From: Atrichornis clamosus
Taxonomy: Eukaryota > Chordata > Aves > Passeriformes > Menuridae
Assembly: GCA_013400975.1 (NCBI GenBank)
Contig: WBMZ01008643.1
Span: 62,001 to 126,000 of the forward strand
Reading direction: 5' to 3'
Length of the DNA stretch: 64,000 bases
Part shown: positions 11,601 through 23,469 of the stretch, piece after piece
How the letters are laid out: the number at the start of each line of letters is the position of its first letter
Position numbering within the stretch: the first letter of the stretch is position 1
Made by a program: the position numbers and the translations under genes
Notes under the pieces: model-generated
Databases searched by the model: none
Told to the model about the DNA's origin: nothing
What the model saw: the letters and a program-made list of their open reading frames with translations, nothing else

Positions 11601-14600
11601 ACATCATTTCAGTAAATGTTATGTGCTTAAAAAAAATTGAGAGTAATATGAAAATGATTACACTGATCTACTTATTCTACCTTGCTTCAAAAGCTTGGGA
11701 CAGATGACACACTTTAAAAGGCAATACGCAGTCATGCCTGAATAGAGCAACCCTTTTTCCTAGCACAGCTACTTTTCCTACAAGCCAGGAAATGACAACT
11801 ACTTAAGAAAGGAGCTTGCAACTTTTAAAGTAGCTGTCTTCATCTAGGATGGTTAGTTTTTACTATTTGAAAGACATTTTAGTTTTGGCTTACCTCTAAC
11901 TGGATATCAAGACCCTCCACTGGAGTAGTCAAAGAGCTGAGGTTTGGCAGAACATGCTCACAGAAATAAGTAACAAATTTTGTGGAATGAACATTTTTCT
12001 GAAAAAAAGCACAAACAAATCACGCATTATTCATGCTGCTCTTGAGTTTGAAGGGGCTAAACATTTTTCTCCCATCATCCCACCACCTTTATAAACCCCT
12101 GCCTCACAGGTGTACCTCAAAGCTTTATTGAACTTCTCTCTTACTCGTCACAGGCCCCCTTGCAGGCAGCCTAAATTCAGAGGCTGCCTGCAACAGCAGC
12201 TGAAAAGATTGCTTGCAACCCAAGAATAGGCCTTTAAGTGCTGCAATTGCCTGCCACTAGACTTGAAATAATCAAATTCACACAATCTAATGTGAGAATC
12301 TGATCATAATTCACGTTAACATCTTAAATTTGAAAAAGAGAAGAGAGTAACACAAAGTATGTTTGCACTTGAAGGCCTTAAGGATGCTTTCCAACATTTG
12401 GATACATTAGAAGTGGAAGGTGGAGAAGTACTGATTGTACTGATTGGCGGTCAAATCTGCATAATCATTCAGCACACCAAAGCCAAGCCACAGCCATTAA
12501 CTTTGTTCCATACTCATGCAGAGCAGGCAGAGCAAACAAATACGTACTGAGAAGAGTGGCACTGCCTGCCGAGTACACTGCAGAAGTCTATCCACACAAT
12601 CTGTATCAGATGGATTGAATGTTTGTTCCAGGTCAGCTTGTTCGGCTACCAGCTCCACTAGTTGTTGCCTCCCACTGACTGTCTGTAAGCTTTTTAATCC
12701 AGACAGTATTTTCATGAACAGAACAAACTCCTCGCCTGTCACATCTTCCAGAACCTTAACAGGAAAACAGAAACATATTTTTATGGTGGTAATTTGCAAA
12801 CCTCCACGGCAAACCTACTGGATTTGAGAAGGTAAAGTATGTACATATTCAGCACTTGAAATTTAGCTTTTAGTTATTTAAAAACGTAAGTTTGAAGGAA
12901 CACATGAAAACATTCAGTATAATTTAATGTACCTACAAGTTAAAGCAACTGCCATCAAATTGTACTTAGGAAACATTTTTTTTTAACTCTGAAATTAAGA
13001 ACAAATTTCTATTTAACAAAATCAAATGCTTCAGGCAGAATAAACATTAAATGAGTACCTACTCATAATTGGCTGTTTTAATGCTTTTTGTACATTTCTC
13101 ATGTTAGGGAATGCACGGAAATCTAATAAAATTAAACAAAAATGTGAAGTACTGCACCTGGGATGAACTAACTTCCCTGCATCAGCACATGTAGGGGACT
13201 GACTGGCTGGGGAACTGCTCTGCTGGGAAGCCTGAGGGCTCTGGGGGACAGCAGGCTAAACACAAGTGACAGCAGCATTCCCTGGGTGATGAACAGTGTT
13301 CTGGGCTTTGACTAGAGCACAAACTAAGGGAAGCAAAGGGACAGAAGATTCTCCTTGGCTGTGCCCTCATTTGACCAAATCCGGAATCCCAACACCTAGT
13401 GTTGGGCTCTCCTGTACGAGAAGTGGTTGATGAGCTTTAGGAAGCCCAATTAACAAGGTGATCAGTGTCTAGGGCACATGACCTGTGAGGAGAACCTAAA
13501 GCAATTGGGCTTTTTCAGCCTAAAGGAAGACGTGTATGTGGGTGTGGCAAACTAACACTAATCTTCCAACGCTTAAGAGCAAGTCACCAAGCACAGGAGT
13601 CAGGTTCTTTGAGGTGGCCATGGTGAGAATGGACAATGATACAAAACTAAAATAGGTTCCAACTGGATAAAGGAAAAAAAAAAATCTGTTGACAACAACT
13701 AAACATTGCAGCTGATTGCCCAGAGTATAGAAACTCTCATTCTTAGAGGTTTTCAAAACCCAACTGGAAAAAGTACCAAGAAGTCTGGTCAGAATTCAGC
13801 CGAGCATGATTCACTGAGCTGACCAATCTGTCAAAGACCCTTTGCAATGTGAATGATTCTATGATTTCAATCAAAGTTGCTCTTACAAAATTAGAACAGC
13901 CTGGCATGATTTTAACATTACCACAAAAAAATGCCGCAAACTTTGGAGTGTAGCAGAATAGGATAAGTACAAGATCACCTTTGTACAACGCTCACCTCTA
14001 CATGTGGTTTAAACAAACAGACCTCCAAAGCAACACCAATGATAAGGGATGGTTTAACAATACTTGAAGTTTGCACTGAAAGAAGACACTCACCTTCTTT
14101 GATTCAGTCAATATGAACTCTTCCACCTCCTTTGTCATCACTTCCTCAGGTAAGGTTTTCAGTTTTGTAGAGAGGAACTTAATGGCTCTCTCTCTCACAA
14201 TATCCTCTCCCTGAAGAATTTGACTGAATAAACCTCCCAAAGTTCCTGAATGGAGAATAATTCAGGTAATGCAAATTATTTTAAAAGTTATGAGCTGAAC
14301 TTTCTATGCAGAAGGAAGAAGTTTCCTCCTTTAAGATTCCATGACATATATTAAAATAACTGCTGTACTAACTTTTAAGAAAAACCACAAATTCCATGTA
14401 TCTTGACATAAAAATCCAAACTCTTTTGTTAGTCTATATAATTCAGATCCACAATTATTAAGTTCAGTATTGTTTCCAAAATCAAACAATAAGTGCCACT
14501 TGGGCACAGTACTAAGAAGACACAAAACTGAGTCCTGTTGTCGTCCTACTACAGACTAGGAAGTATTAATAAAAGCCATTTTTAGAAAAACATGTCCTTT

Positions 14601-17600
14601 ACCTTTAGCATCCATCTTAAATATACTGAGCAAGGCATTGTTCACCAAATTGAATTCTGCAGAATCATCTGGAGAGAGAAGAAAACCTGATATACTTATC
14701 CTTGAAATGCAAAGGTAAGAGCAGACTGCCAATACTGCACAAGAAGCATTCTGTCCTCAGCTTTCAGCTACAAACAACATAATCTGTATTTTTAAAAACT
14801 ATTAGACTGTGGAAGTTCAAAGCCGCCGTTATGAAACTTGAAAGCAAAAGAAAAAGCTATTTGCCACTTTAGTCTCCCTGCCAAAACTTACACATTACAA
14901 ACTTGATAGGACTGAAAACTTGAAGGGAAGTTAATAATCGATATTTCTAGTTATTTTAAGAAATAGCTGAATAAACAAGCTAACATTCATCAAATTAATG
15001 TAAAATACATGTTTCTTTTTTCTTTTTAAACTCTTAATTAATTTACAGTATTTCTAGGTGGCAGGAACAATTTTCCTCTTGAACTAAATGAAGAGATGCG
15101 TTAAGTCTCAAAAAACCCAAACCAAAACCTATCTTCTGAGAAGCCTAGAGACTTAACTGCGCATTTTTAAAAGAAGTTTGAACACCCAGTATTTAGCACT
15201 CTATAACTTACTGGGATTAAATGTATATTGAATTCTCAATTTACCCCCAGAAATATTTACTGTGCAGCAAAAATGCACTATATGGAAGAAAACGCTTCAG
15301 GCCTTTTCAAATTCCAGAACCTGGATCAGAAATCCGTAACTTTTTTCCGAAGGCAATTTCCTGCAGTCCATAACTGGAAGGTTCCCCACCTTGCCTTTTC
15401 CTACAGATGCTTTCAGAGTACTCGAATGAAAAAAAAATTGCTTTATTTAAAAGAAAGATTTTCAGTTGAGATTAGAATAATTAGTGACCTTACAGCAGAA
15501 GCAGCAGCCTAACTGTATAGTAAATATAAAGCAGGCAAAAAATAATAGAAGAAGGACATGAACAGTACTGGGATAAATTATGAATCAATGGAAAAAGATT
15601 TACAGAATCAAAACTGTATATATTTTTATGTGTGCCATGAGATTAGCCAGGATGTGTCTCCTACCTGACTGCAGAAGCTGGGTCAGTATGTCTGCTACCC
15701 GAGGAAGATTATCTCCAGTGGCAAACTGAGGCAATTCCTTGATTGCTTGTCGCCGGATCTGTCAAAATTGTCAACATCGTAGAAAATAAAAAATTTTTTA
15801 AATGTCACTCTTTACATGACCTCCCCCCCAAAACTATTTTGACATATTTATGAAGAAAGTCATATATATTTCTTAGATCTAAGCAGCACTGGAGAAAAAT
15901 TCAAACAGCACTTCTGTTCAAAAAATCATTCACAGGATCAACAAAATAAAGGCTGGAATGTGTGTTATGATGAAGTTTTCTTTGCTAACAGGAAGGATAC
16001 TTCTACAGTTGTGCATATGGCAGGGATAAACACTCAGGTTTGTTCCCAGTATAAAAAAAAATCCTTGAATGATCTGTGCAAAGCATTGAAGTCCTGATAA
16101 AAAAAGATGCTGCAAAGACACAGCTTCTGCCAACACCACAGAAGCAGCACGAAGGATCTCAGGACTTCTGCAAGAATAACAGTTAGAATTACATCCCCAC
16201 GGTTCTCAGGTGCAAACAAGGTTTTCTTGGTCCCAGCAGGATTTATCAATCAATTACCACAAAGTGCTTTTTGACAGGAAAACATGTAAATTCTATTCAA
16301 ATAAACTGTAACTTTCTTTCTACAGAGCTATTCCTTTGATCAATGATGGAAGTGGAAAAGACAAATGAAAACTGATGCATCTTCCCACACAATGAATTCT
16401 TTAACTGCAGGAATACAACTAAGTTTATGTTTTCTAAAAACCAACCCTCCCCTCCCAAAAGACACGGGCTACTAAAAAAAAGAAAAAATAACAGCAAAAT
16501 ATAGATTCAACGTATCAACTTGTTACAAGGTTCTTTTTCTTACAGAAACATCTTCATCCTCACAGAGGTCCAACTGGGCATTGATAGCTGAGTCAGCTAG
16601 CTCAGGAAAATGCTTGAAGAACTTAGGAATAAACTGGGCTGCAAGTCTCTTCTCCTTGGCACCTCCTTTCACACCATCCAAGATCACTTGGTATGCATCC
16701 TTATGCTGAAAGAAGAAAACCAGAATATACATAAATGGAAAAATCTTGGGTCATTCTCAAGACAAGGAAAGACTTTTCCTCTCCCATTCTCTTCAACTAT
16801 TTAAGTGAACTGTATTATACAACTTTCTTACAAAGGAATACATTTTTCTCTTAGACTGATATTACCATGCCAATTTAGTAGTATTTGCCTCTGTTGCCTG
16901 GCTTTTACTGTTACCCTGGTTCCTGTCTTTTCAAGTGTGTACCATTCCATCTGCTGGCTCTTGCACACTACTTGTGATTAGATTAGTGCAAGGAATGATA
17001 TGATCACTGTCACTGAACTTGGGCAGTTTTTCAAGGAGTTTCTGCCTTTTGTATGCTCGTTTATTGTCTCTCAAGTAGAAGTTACCCTTCCCAATAACTG
17101 CCTGCAATAGATCATGAATGCTTTTTAACATATATTGTGCTAAAGCATTTTTGGAATCTATTCAGGTAGTTAACTTAATCTGAGATGAAACACAGTGATT
17201 GGAAGAACTGTTAAGGGCAACTAGATTAAAAAAAACCCCAGCTGAAATATAAAAATAAGCACTTCAGCAACAGTAGGCTATTCTCTAGCGACTCCAACTA
17301 GAATCACACAGGTGTTTCTGATTTTGTGCCCGCAGAACTGAAACTTTAGAATAATTGAAGTCTTTGCTGTGGTTAGCTATGTGTTTGTGAAACAGAAGTC
17401 AGCATTATTAGGATACTAGCGGAAATCAGGACCTTCTAAGATCAATTTTCCTCATGGTTGTGAAAAAGAATGCTTTAGACAGCTTATCCTACTTTGAACA
17501 GCAACACTGACAGCACAGGACACTTTCTCTGCTTTATTTACATTAAATTTCCCAGTGCCACATATATCATCACCCCTACTCCATAAGAAAGCTCTCCCAC

Positions 17601-20205
17601 AGTGAATACAGATACTAATTTACAAAGCCGTGCACTACAATAATGCCCTTTGAAGCAAGCTGCATTTTAAAATTTAGTGCCAATGCTTGTGAAGCACTCT
17701 CTACAGCTTTTTGGTAGCTCTCTATGTTGCCAGAAGCTGAACTGGAGCGGGATACAGATCTAGATGAAAAATAACCCATGAAAAAATTGGTTGCCTTTCA
17801 GCTGAACCACATCATCCAGTTTACTCTGTAGCTGTGCCAACGCAGTGCACTGAACAGCAAAGGCAGGAATGAGCCAGCACAAACTACCAACGAAAACACA
17901 AATCATTTAGACACAGCTTCTCAGACTGCACATTAAGAACTTTTTTTGTGGAACACGTAACAGAAAACTTAATACATATGAAAAAAACACTTTTACAGCA
18001 ATGGAAGAGAGTACCCTGTGTTCCCTGAATTTGTGTTCCTGCATGCTAACTACTCCTACCATTTAGGTACAATATAGTTCCAGCAGGAGTTTGCTTTACC
18101 CTGACCTGGGAGCATGGAATGTTCTAGAAAAACCACAGGCAACTGCAGAAGCAACCTGATCCTTCAGTTTTGTGCATTTCCTTCCCACGTGAAACACAGG
18201 AATGTCCTAAACTTGAGACGGTGTCCAGACCTTTGTTTTTACTGTTAATTGACCAATCATCCATTAAGTTCTCTAGGTTAGTTCTTGAATCAATTCATAC
18301 CCCTTAGTGCCCCGTGACACGTTTCACAATGTGTTAGAAGAGATGTTTGTCTTCCTCTTTAAGCTTGCTTCCTAAGTTTTTTTCAACCTCTCAGCTTCAT
18401 TCCACTCATGAAGTGGACCCCTCATCCCTGAGCCCCTTTCTCAACTGAAACACAAGCTCAAAACTTCCAGTCTTTTAGACTACTTCTCTTCATGTCATAC
18501 TTCTGGTGGTCCCCATGCTCGTGTTCAATGTTTCTTTTTTTGAGATGGGCTTACTATGATTTTTTGCAGTGAGAGATCATGTTCATAAGGTTGTTAAGAG
18601 ATAATAAAGCAGTAAGTGTGATAAAACTGGAACAATTACTCATGGCTTCTTAGAATGCAAAAATTGGAGACATCAAGTAAGATTATGAAATGACAAGTTC
18701 AAAGGGGTGACTCTCTCACAAAGGTTAACGAAATAATGGAACATTTTACCACAGAACGTTTACACAAGAAATATATTCAGTTCAAAAAAAGCATCACAGA
18801 AGTTCACAGAAGAACATCCCAGAAAGCTCCACTCATTACAGGGACACTGTCTCTGGCTCCAAAAGCTGGAGAGGGGCAAGCTGTGAGAGTGTTTTAGGAG
18901 TCATCATTCTGTACTTACCAATAGAGGTTCTGACACATGTGCTACGCTGTCAGAGGCTGCAATTCTTAACCCTGCTGGAGTTTGTTCTACGTAAGATGGC
19001 CATTCCTTCCTCACAAAAGCTACTTACAATACTTAAAGTGATAATGAACCATGTATTTCTAAAATGGCAGAGTAACAATATGTTTTACTCTGCACCTCTC
19101 CCTGTAGTTCCCTACATTTTATTTGCACTTTGTTTTTGGTTCTGAGGTGATGTTTTTGTTGGACTGTATGCAAAAATGCTTTGTTTCACTACGACATAAT
19201 TACACAAGCAAAGTGAACGGACTAGAATTAAAAAGAAAAAAAACTTCAACACCCCCCTGCCCCCAACCAACCACCAAATTATTTGTTCTCTTGAAGAACT
19301 TCCTAAGTAACGTTGTATAGCAGCATCTAGTTTAAAATCCATGGTTAGACACGGACATGGCAAAACTACTTTCCTGCTTATAGAAGTTAATGACAAAAAA
19401 GTAACCTCTGATTCTTCAAGGGACCATTTGAGAAAATGAGGGCCTAATGCAGTTCCAAAACTAGTTGTAACTAACCATAATATTTTCTATTGGTAATATA
19501 CCTAGGCATTCTCTTTTCTTGAGGTATAAACAAATGGCAGATCTTGCCAGAATTTAACAGAAAAAAAATCTTCTTCAGTCGACCTTACGTTCTTGCCCTC
19601 AAGGAAGAAAAAAACCAAAGGGCTACAGGTAGCTTTCAAACCATAACAGACTTCTCCAGCACACCTTTTAGCAAGACAGCCTGCCAGAGGCCCTCCGTGT
19701 CTGCAAATGCGCTGGAGCCGATTAGGATGGTCACCGGTGTCAAAGACTATAAGGCCTGAATTCGCCAGGTGAAACTCCCCGCCCCCATGCAAAAAGCAGC
19801 CTGACTCTAGCCAAGAACTAGTTAATAACCGCGACGCCACATTTAGAGGAGACCTGCCGACACGACGTGGATGCTGCAAAAGCGACGGCAGCTGCTGCTG
19901 TCCTTGCAGATCCGAAGGCGCGATGCTCATCTCCACCCGCCCCGCGCCGCCACGGGTCGTGAGGAAACCCATCCCGAGCACAGGCCCGGGGGCTCGCCGG
20001 CTGCGCGGGAGGCTCGCAGCCCCTTCGGTGGCACCCCGGCCCGCCCGCCCGCCCTGTCTTGGCCCGGAAATCCCCGCCGCGGCGCTACACAAGTCCGAGG
20101 CCTAGCGAGGCCTTGCAGGCCGCAACCACGCCGCACCTGGCCCGCCGTCTCGGTGGCGTCCGCCAGGATGCCGTAGTTGCGGTAGAGCTCCTCCACGGTG
20201 GGCAT
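5588..20205 (-). CDS. API5: Apoptosis inhibitor 5 (API5/AAC-11), complete 14-exon coding region
   Basis: Fourteen exons, all with AG acceptors and GT donors, join in phase into 1572 nt including the stop, giving 523 residues. Known role: a nuclear anti-apoptotic scaffold that binds Acinus and FGF2, suppresses E2F1-driven apoptosis and is built from HEAT- then ARM-like helical repeats. Seen here: start [19 protein letters not shown]; a perfect heptad leucine zipper L370, L377, L384, L391; a bipartite nuclear signal with K454-R455 and K474-R475; an arginine-glycine tail at 498-523; and the lysine equivalent to human K251 (reported acetylated) as the first residue of exon 7. Length and exon phases match the family, no frame is broken, and the start has G at -3. 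It is transcribed toward TTC17. Recognition is from memory of the vertebrate protein; confidence is very high. Confidence 0.97.
6909..7045 (-). CDS. API5: API5 coding exon 13 (residues 452-497, plus 1 nt)
   Basis: 137 nt. It completes S452, then [20 protein letters not shown] and [20 protein letters not shown], ending GSFSY plus one base before GTAAGTT. It holds the bipartite nuclear localisation signal (K454-R455 and K474-R475). Confidence 0.96.
7395..7471 (-). CDS. API5: API5 coding exon 12 (residues 427-451, plus 2 nt)
   Basis: 77 nt. [20 protein letters not shown] then QKADA and two bases of S452, between TTCATAG and GTAAGAG. Confidence 0.95.
7708..7858 (-). repeat. CR1 3'-end fragment in API5 intron 11
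   Basis: It begins on the plus strand with AATCATAGAATAGTTGGGTA and GGAAGGGACATTTAAACACC, the reverse complement of the CR1 3' end. Homology fades after about 7858. Its orientation is the same as API5 transcription. Confidence 0.85.
8525..8581 (-). CDS. API5: API5 coding exon 11 (residues 408-426)
   Basis: 57 nt, phase 0 to 0: [19 protein letters not shown] between TTTTTACAG and GTAAGTC. It is the shortest coding exon of the gene. Confidence 0.95.
9072..9165 (-). CDS. API5: API5 coding exon 10 (residues 376-407)
   Basis: 94 nt. It completes R376, then [20 protein letters not shown] and [11 protein letters not shown] before GTAAGTA. It carries zipper leucines 377, 384 and 391, so the leucine zipper is split across the exon 9/10 junction. 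Confidence 0.96.
9347..10305 (-). repeat. CR1 LINE, about 0.96 kb, in API5 intron 9
   Basis: A long, fairly well preserved CR1 copy on the minus strand. It starts with AGAATCATAAAGGTGC at its 3' end and runs through the standard CR1 text (for example 'gcgagcaatgaggtctcccc') to 'gagccctggggaacatgac'. The minus strand keeps broken pieces of the C-terminal reverse transcriptase frame ([12 protein letters not shown]). It fills most of intron 9 and stops about 36 nt short of exon 9. Confidence 0.92.
10341..10522 (-). CDS. API5: API5 coding exon 9 (residues 316-375, plus 2 nt)
   Basis: 182 nt. It begins [17 protein letters not shown], an acidic loop, then [20 protein letters not shown] and [19 protein letters not shown], with two bases of R376 before GTAATGA. 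It supplies zipper residue L370. A CR1 remnant starts only about 40 nt past its donor. Confidence 0.96.
11110..11199 (-). CDS. API5: API5 coding exon 8 (residues 286-315)
   Basis: 90 nt, phase 0 to 0. It begins [20 protein letters not shown] after TTGTGTAG and ends LFDKLL before GTAAGGC. Confidence 0.95.
11894..11998 (-). CDS. API5: API5 coding exon 7 (residues 251-285)
   Basis: 105 nt, phase 0 to 0. It begins [20 protein letters not shown] and ends GLDIQLE before GTAAGCC. Its first residue is K251, aligned with the human lysine reported to be acetylated by p300. Confidence 0.96.
12548..12754 (-). CDS. API5: API5 coding exon 6 (residues 182-250)
   Basis: 207 nt, the longest API5 coding exon, phase 0 at both ends. 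It begins [20 protein letters not shown] after the acceptor GTTAAG and ends QAVPLFS before the donor GTACGTA. It is part of the ARM-like repeat region. Confidence 0.97.
13135..13868 (+). repeat. Old CR1 remnant in API5 intron 5
   Basis: The plus strand ends in GAATGATTCTATGATTT, the CR1 tail. Upstream text such as 'gaagtactgcacctggga' and 'gggtgatgaacagtgttctg' follows CR1 order but is strongly diverged and interrupted. It is antisense to API5. Confidence 0.75.
14094..14245 (-). CDS. API5: API5 coding exon 5 (residues 131-181)
   Basis: 152 nt. It begins after ATTCAG, completes G131, continues [20 protein letters not shown] and [20 protein letters not shown], and ends TESKK in phase 0 before GTGAGTG. 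Confidence 0.96.
14603..14668 (-). CDS. API5: API5 coding exon 4 (residues 109-130)
   Basis: 66 nt. It begins after TCTCCAG with two bases completing D109, then [21 protein letters not shown] and one base of G131 before the donor GTAAAGG. At 66 nt it is the second-shortest API5 exon. Confidence 0.95.
15665..15758 (-). CDS. API5: API5 coding exon 3 (residues 78-108, plus 1 nt)
   Basis: 94 nt. It begins after TTGACAG with [15 protein letters not shown] and ends ...LTQLLQS plus one base before the donor GTAGGAG. It is too short to stand out as an ORF, but it restores the expected order between exons 2 and 4. Confidence 0.95.
16544..16705 (-). CDS. API5: API5 coding exon 2 (residues 24-77)
   Basis: 162 nt, phase 0 to phase 0. 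It begins after TTCTTTCAG with [15 protein letters not shown], runs through [20 protein letters not shown] and ends at DLCEDEDVS before the donor GTAAGA. It forms part of the N-terminal HEAT repeats and is nearly identical to the human sequence as recalled. Confidence 0.96.
18430..18565 (-). repeat. Faint ancient CR1/L3-like fragment in API5 intron 1
   Basis: The plus strand contains TTCTTTTTTTGAGATGGGC preceded by a pyrimidine-rich tract with 'ccagtcttttagactacttc'. This resembles the reverse strand of old reptile/bird CR1 elements. The match is short and from memory. Confidence 0.45.
20137..20205 (-). CDS. API5: API5 coding exon 1 (residues 1-23)
   Basis: The ATG is the reverse complement of the cat at 20203-20205. 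The exon encodes [23 protein letters not shown] and ends in phase 0 at CAG before the donor GTGCGG. It lies inside a CpG island. The last residues before the junction differ from the human ones as I recall them (EQVGQ versus ETAGQ), the only notable N-terminal difference. Confidence 0.95.
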
Positions 20206-20349
20206 GGCGCGGCGGGAAAGGGGCAGAGTCGCCGAGACACACAACCCGCGCTGACGCCGCCGCCGCTCCGGTCGCCGCTCCCGCTCGGGCCGCGTCGTCA
20301 GCACCAGCGAGGCGCCCGTCCCAGAGCGGCCGCGCGCCGCCGCCTGCGC

Positions 20350-20364
20350 GTCGCCCCCTGGCGG
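20350..20364 (-). promoter_or_regulatory. CTCF-like motif, minus orientation
   Basis: The minus strand reads CCGCCAGGGGGCGAC, an excellent fit to the CTCF core (CCASYAGRKGGCRS). It lies about 145 bp upstream of the API5 start codon. Confidence 0.6.
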
Positions 20365-20568
20365 CGGGCGGTGGCACTGCAGGGCCGGGACCCCCGGGGC
20401 GCCCGGGACTCCCGGGAGCGGTCCGGGACCGCGGCACCCCGCCTGGGATTAGGGACTGAACACCATTAGGTGGGTTTGTCCGCCCCGGCCCAGTCTCGAG
20501 CCAGGGTCCTGGTGCGGGGTGTGTTGTTCTGCTCAAGGATGTGCCACGACCTTCACCTTTTGCAGCAC

Positions 20569-20591
20569 TTTTTTTTTTTTTTTTTTTTTTT
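20569..20591 (+). repeat. Poly-T tract (23 T)
   Basis: An uninterrupted run of 23 T just outside the API5 CpG island. On the minus strand it is an A-run, but no retrocopy was recognised next to it. Confidence 0.95.
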
Positions 20592-23469
20592 AAACCTGTA
20601 GCCGTTCTTCACACTCCTCTTTCTCCTCCTTTCCCTGACTCTTGCCTCCCCCCACCAGGGCCTCATTTCTGTATCCCTTTTAGCCTCTTGTATAGAAACA
20701 CGATGGAAGATGCTCAGGAAGTGCTCCCTAAGTCCAGCATATAGAAACCGTAGTACCTGCAACTCATGTCAATGGAGGCAGTACGTGTTCATTAGGCTCT
20801 AATCACCGAATATAAATTGTGGCAAAAGTTATAAGGCTGTAGCAGTGTCTTCTCCTCATATCTCAATATGTTTTAACATCCTGCAAATTTCACAAGCACT
20901 TAAAAGAAAGAGGATTCCTGTTAGGTCAGTCTGATGCTGAGCTAAGTGAAGCACTGGACCTTATTAAATATCCTTTCCATCAGGATGCAGGGTGCTATTA
21001 AAGCTCCAGTCTGTGTCCAGAGTCCATGCTGGCAGACCACAAGCATCAGGGATGTACAGCAGCATCAGTCATTTATTTACGTTTTGCTTTTCCTCTATTC
21101 GGTGTTTCAGCAAGTGGCAGCAGTGACAGCACCAGTCACCTTTCTCCCCCTCTTTGAATTGAGGTCCGGTGCCTTTACTTGTCAACCGGTGGATTCACGT
21201 CATTCCTGCACGCTCTGATGCGGTCTGAGGGTGCAGGATCTTGTGGCTGCTGTCAGATCCAAGAGAGCTCTAACCACAGCCTGACTCTCTCTGTGCTTGT
21301 GGCCATCACACTTACCCAAAGTAATATTAAAAGAATATGCTGGTTAGTCTTAGTAGTGGGAACAAAATATAACATGAGAGAAAAAATATTTTTCATGCAA
21401 CACAAGAGCTGCATGCTTACCTGAACATCTGATTTTCTAGGAAGGAAGAGCTTCCTCAGGCAGCCTGGTGGATATTAAGAGATGTCAATCTCTTGTCCTC
21501 CAGCATTTCCAGGCAGCATAACATCTGAATGCAGATTTAAAAGCTCACTATAATGTTCTTTATCAGCACTACCATGGCAGGCTTTTACAACTTTGCCAGA
21601 AAGCAGAATAGATGAACATCTCATTTAACTGCTTTATATTCTCTTCCTCTGAAGTGTTTATATAGATGGAGCTGCCTTACTATCTCCGTTTCTTGCTTTT
21701 TTTCCTCAACAACACCTTATTAAACTGTGATTACATTCCATAGATGGATAAATGTGTAGCATTTACACATCACTGTATGCATGATAATCGTGGAGAGAAA
21801 AAAATAAGTAATTAATGAAATGGTTGTGAAAGGCACTATGCACGTTTTGGGAAAGAGTGGCTCTGCATTCCACAGCAGAGTGGAAGGGGTGCTTAAAATA
21901 CCGGAGAATGGTGTGAGATAAAGATGAACTCAAATGTTGGACTTTGGCTGCATGACAGGGATCTGCATGCAGATTAATGGATGGGGTAGGATGGTAAACA
22001 GTTTCAAAATATTATAATAGCATTATATATTTTGTTACAACTAATTTAATCACATTTTAATATTTTGTATTATCACATATAATATATGCCTCGGAATTAC
22101 ACTTTTTTACCTTCTGTGTCAGTGATACATTCAACTGTTCTCACTGTCTTTCTAACAGAAAACACACAAAAAGAAAAGGGGTACTCAGATCCATGTTAAA
22201 AAACTGTTTTCTCTGAGGTTCATTCTGTTTCCATCCTTTGACCCCGGTATTTTTTCCCTTCAACTACTTCATTGTTTCTTTGCATCATTCCTTTCATTTT
22301 TCCCTCCTTACAACAATTTCCATTTTCCAGTCTCTAGTTTTCACTTATTTATGAAATACTTGTAATATTTTTTATAATGAACCTGTTTAAAATTAATCAC
22401 TGTTTGTCTTTAGCATTTATATGGAAGGAATATGATTGAAGAGCTGAGGGTGTTACATGTTTTGAAGAAACTGTTTGAAATTATTTTTCAAAATTAGTTG
22501 TGGATCTCTTTGTTAAAGTTGTGATATTTTGTAAAATGTATCTTTAGGAACACAAAAGCTTGAAATGCACATTTGAGAATGATAGATACCTTTTTCAGAC
22601 TCTGCAGCACAAGTCTTCTAGTTACACAATTATGATTCATCTGTCCATCATTCAGAATTTTTTTCTCTTTGTTCTTCTCAATCTCCTCAGGCCCAAGCAC
22701 GTGGAGGTAACCCTATGGCAAGTAACAGACTTACTTGATAATGAAGTGGTATGGTATCATTATACGTTTGACTCCCATTCCTGCGAACTGCCCATAAAAC
22801 AAGTACTCTGGAATCACTCCAGGTTCTCCAGAGGAAAAATATTTCACTTGTGGAATCAATAACATTTTCTTTTTTTCTTCGAGGAAAAAAATTACAGTTC
22901 CTGTTCCACAACTGCCCTGGTCTTTGGTGGAGGACAGACTTCAAACAAAGCCATAGACAGGGCAATAAAAGACTTCTATTATGACAGAAGAAGAAGACAT
23001 GCTTAATGAAAACTTCACACTGGAACACTGGTTTAATCACATGAATTCTCATGTACCAAACCTGGAAGGTTTCTGTGGATGATAAAGTGGCTGAAATAGA
23101 GTCCATTTGTTGGTTTGTGCTGGATGAGCAATTGATCCTGAATTCTTCTAATCTCACTTTTTAGAATTGGGTTTGAGTCACTAGTTTTAGCATAGTTTTA
23201 CAAATGAAGGAGTATAGCAATTATTTCCCATCCATCTTAAAAATTTGTGAAATGTGTTTCAGAAAATGATGTCCAGATTTGGTGGGGGAATGCGAGGGCA
23301 TAACTATGTCCACCATTGTAAAGTGTTTTATTGGCACCCATTAAAGGCATCCTGCATGGCTATAAGCATCTAACTGCTGTCTCCAGACAAGTGCAGCTTT
23401 TGCCACAGGTTCCTTTTAGTGTAATCGGGTTTTCTTGCAAAATTTCTCCCTGGCAAGGCGAGACATTTT

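Larger units (their letters stand above)
5668..20136 (-). other. API5: API5 introns 1-13
   Basis: Introns in transcription order: 16706-20136, 15759-16543, 14669-15664, 14246-14602, 12755-14093, 11999-12547, 11200-11893, 10523-11109, 9166-10340, 8582-9071, 7472-8524, 7046-7394 and 5668-6908. All are GT-AG. Intron 1 (3.4 kb) is longest and contains a faint old CR1-like stretch. Introns 5, 9 and 11 hold clear CR1 remnants, listed separately. I see no nested gene or small RNA in the others. Confidence 0.93.
19850..20480 (-). promoter_or_regulatory. API5: API5 CpG-island promoter
   Basis: Dense CpG and GC content begins abruptly in otherwise AT-rich DNA and spans the API5 start codon, the usual architecture of a housekeeping promoter. 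The ATG at 20205 has a pyrimidine-rich leader (CCCCTTTCCCGCC) just upstream. The transcription start probably lies at about 20230-20330, which is inferred. A CTCF-like motif is at 20350-20364. Confidence 0.85.

Noticed and set aside
18640..18800. Possible second old CR1 segment in API5 intron 1 (plus orientation)
   Set aside because: The resemblance is only a few short words and could be chance; left out without an alignment.
19502..20536. Frames of 100-196 codons on both strands around the API5 promoter
   Set aside because: They are CpG-island frames without recognisable domains. The real coding part is only 20137-20205.
20541..20600. Poly-T/A-run as the tail of a processed pseudogene
   Set aside because: Neither side of the run gives a recognisable coding or SINE sequence.
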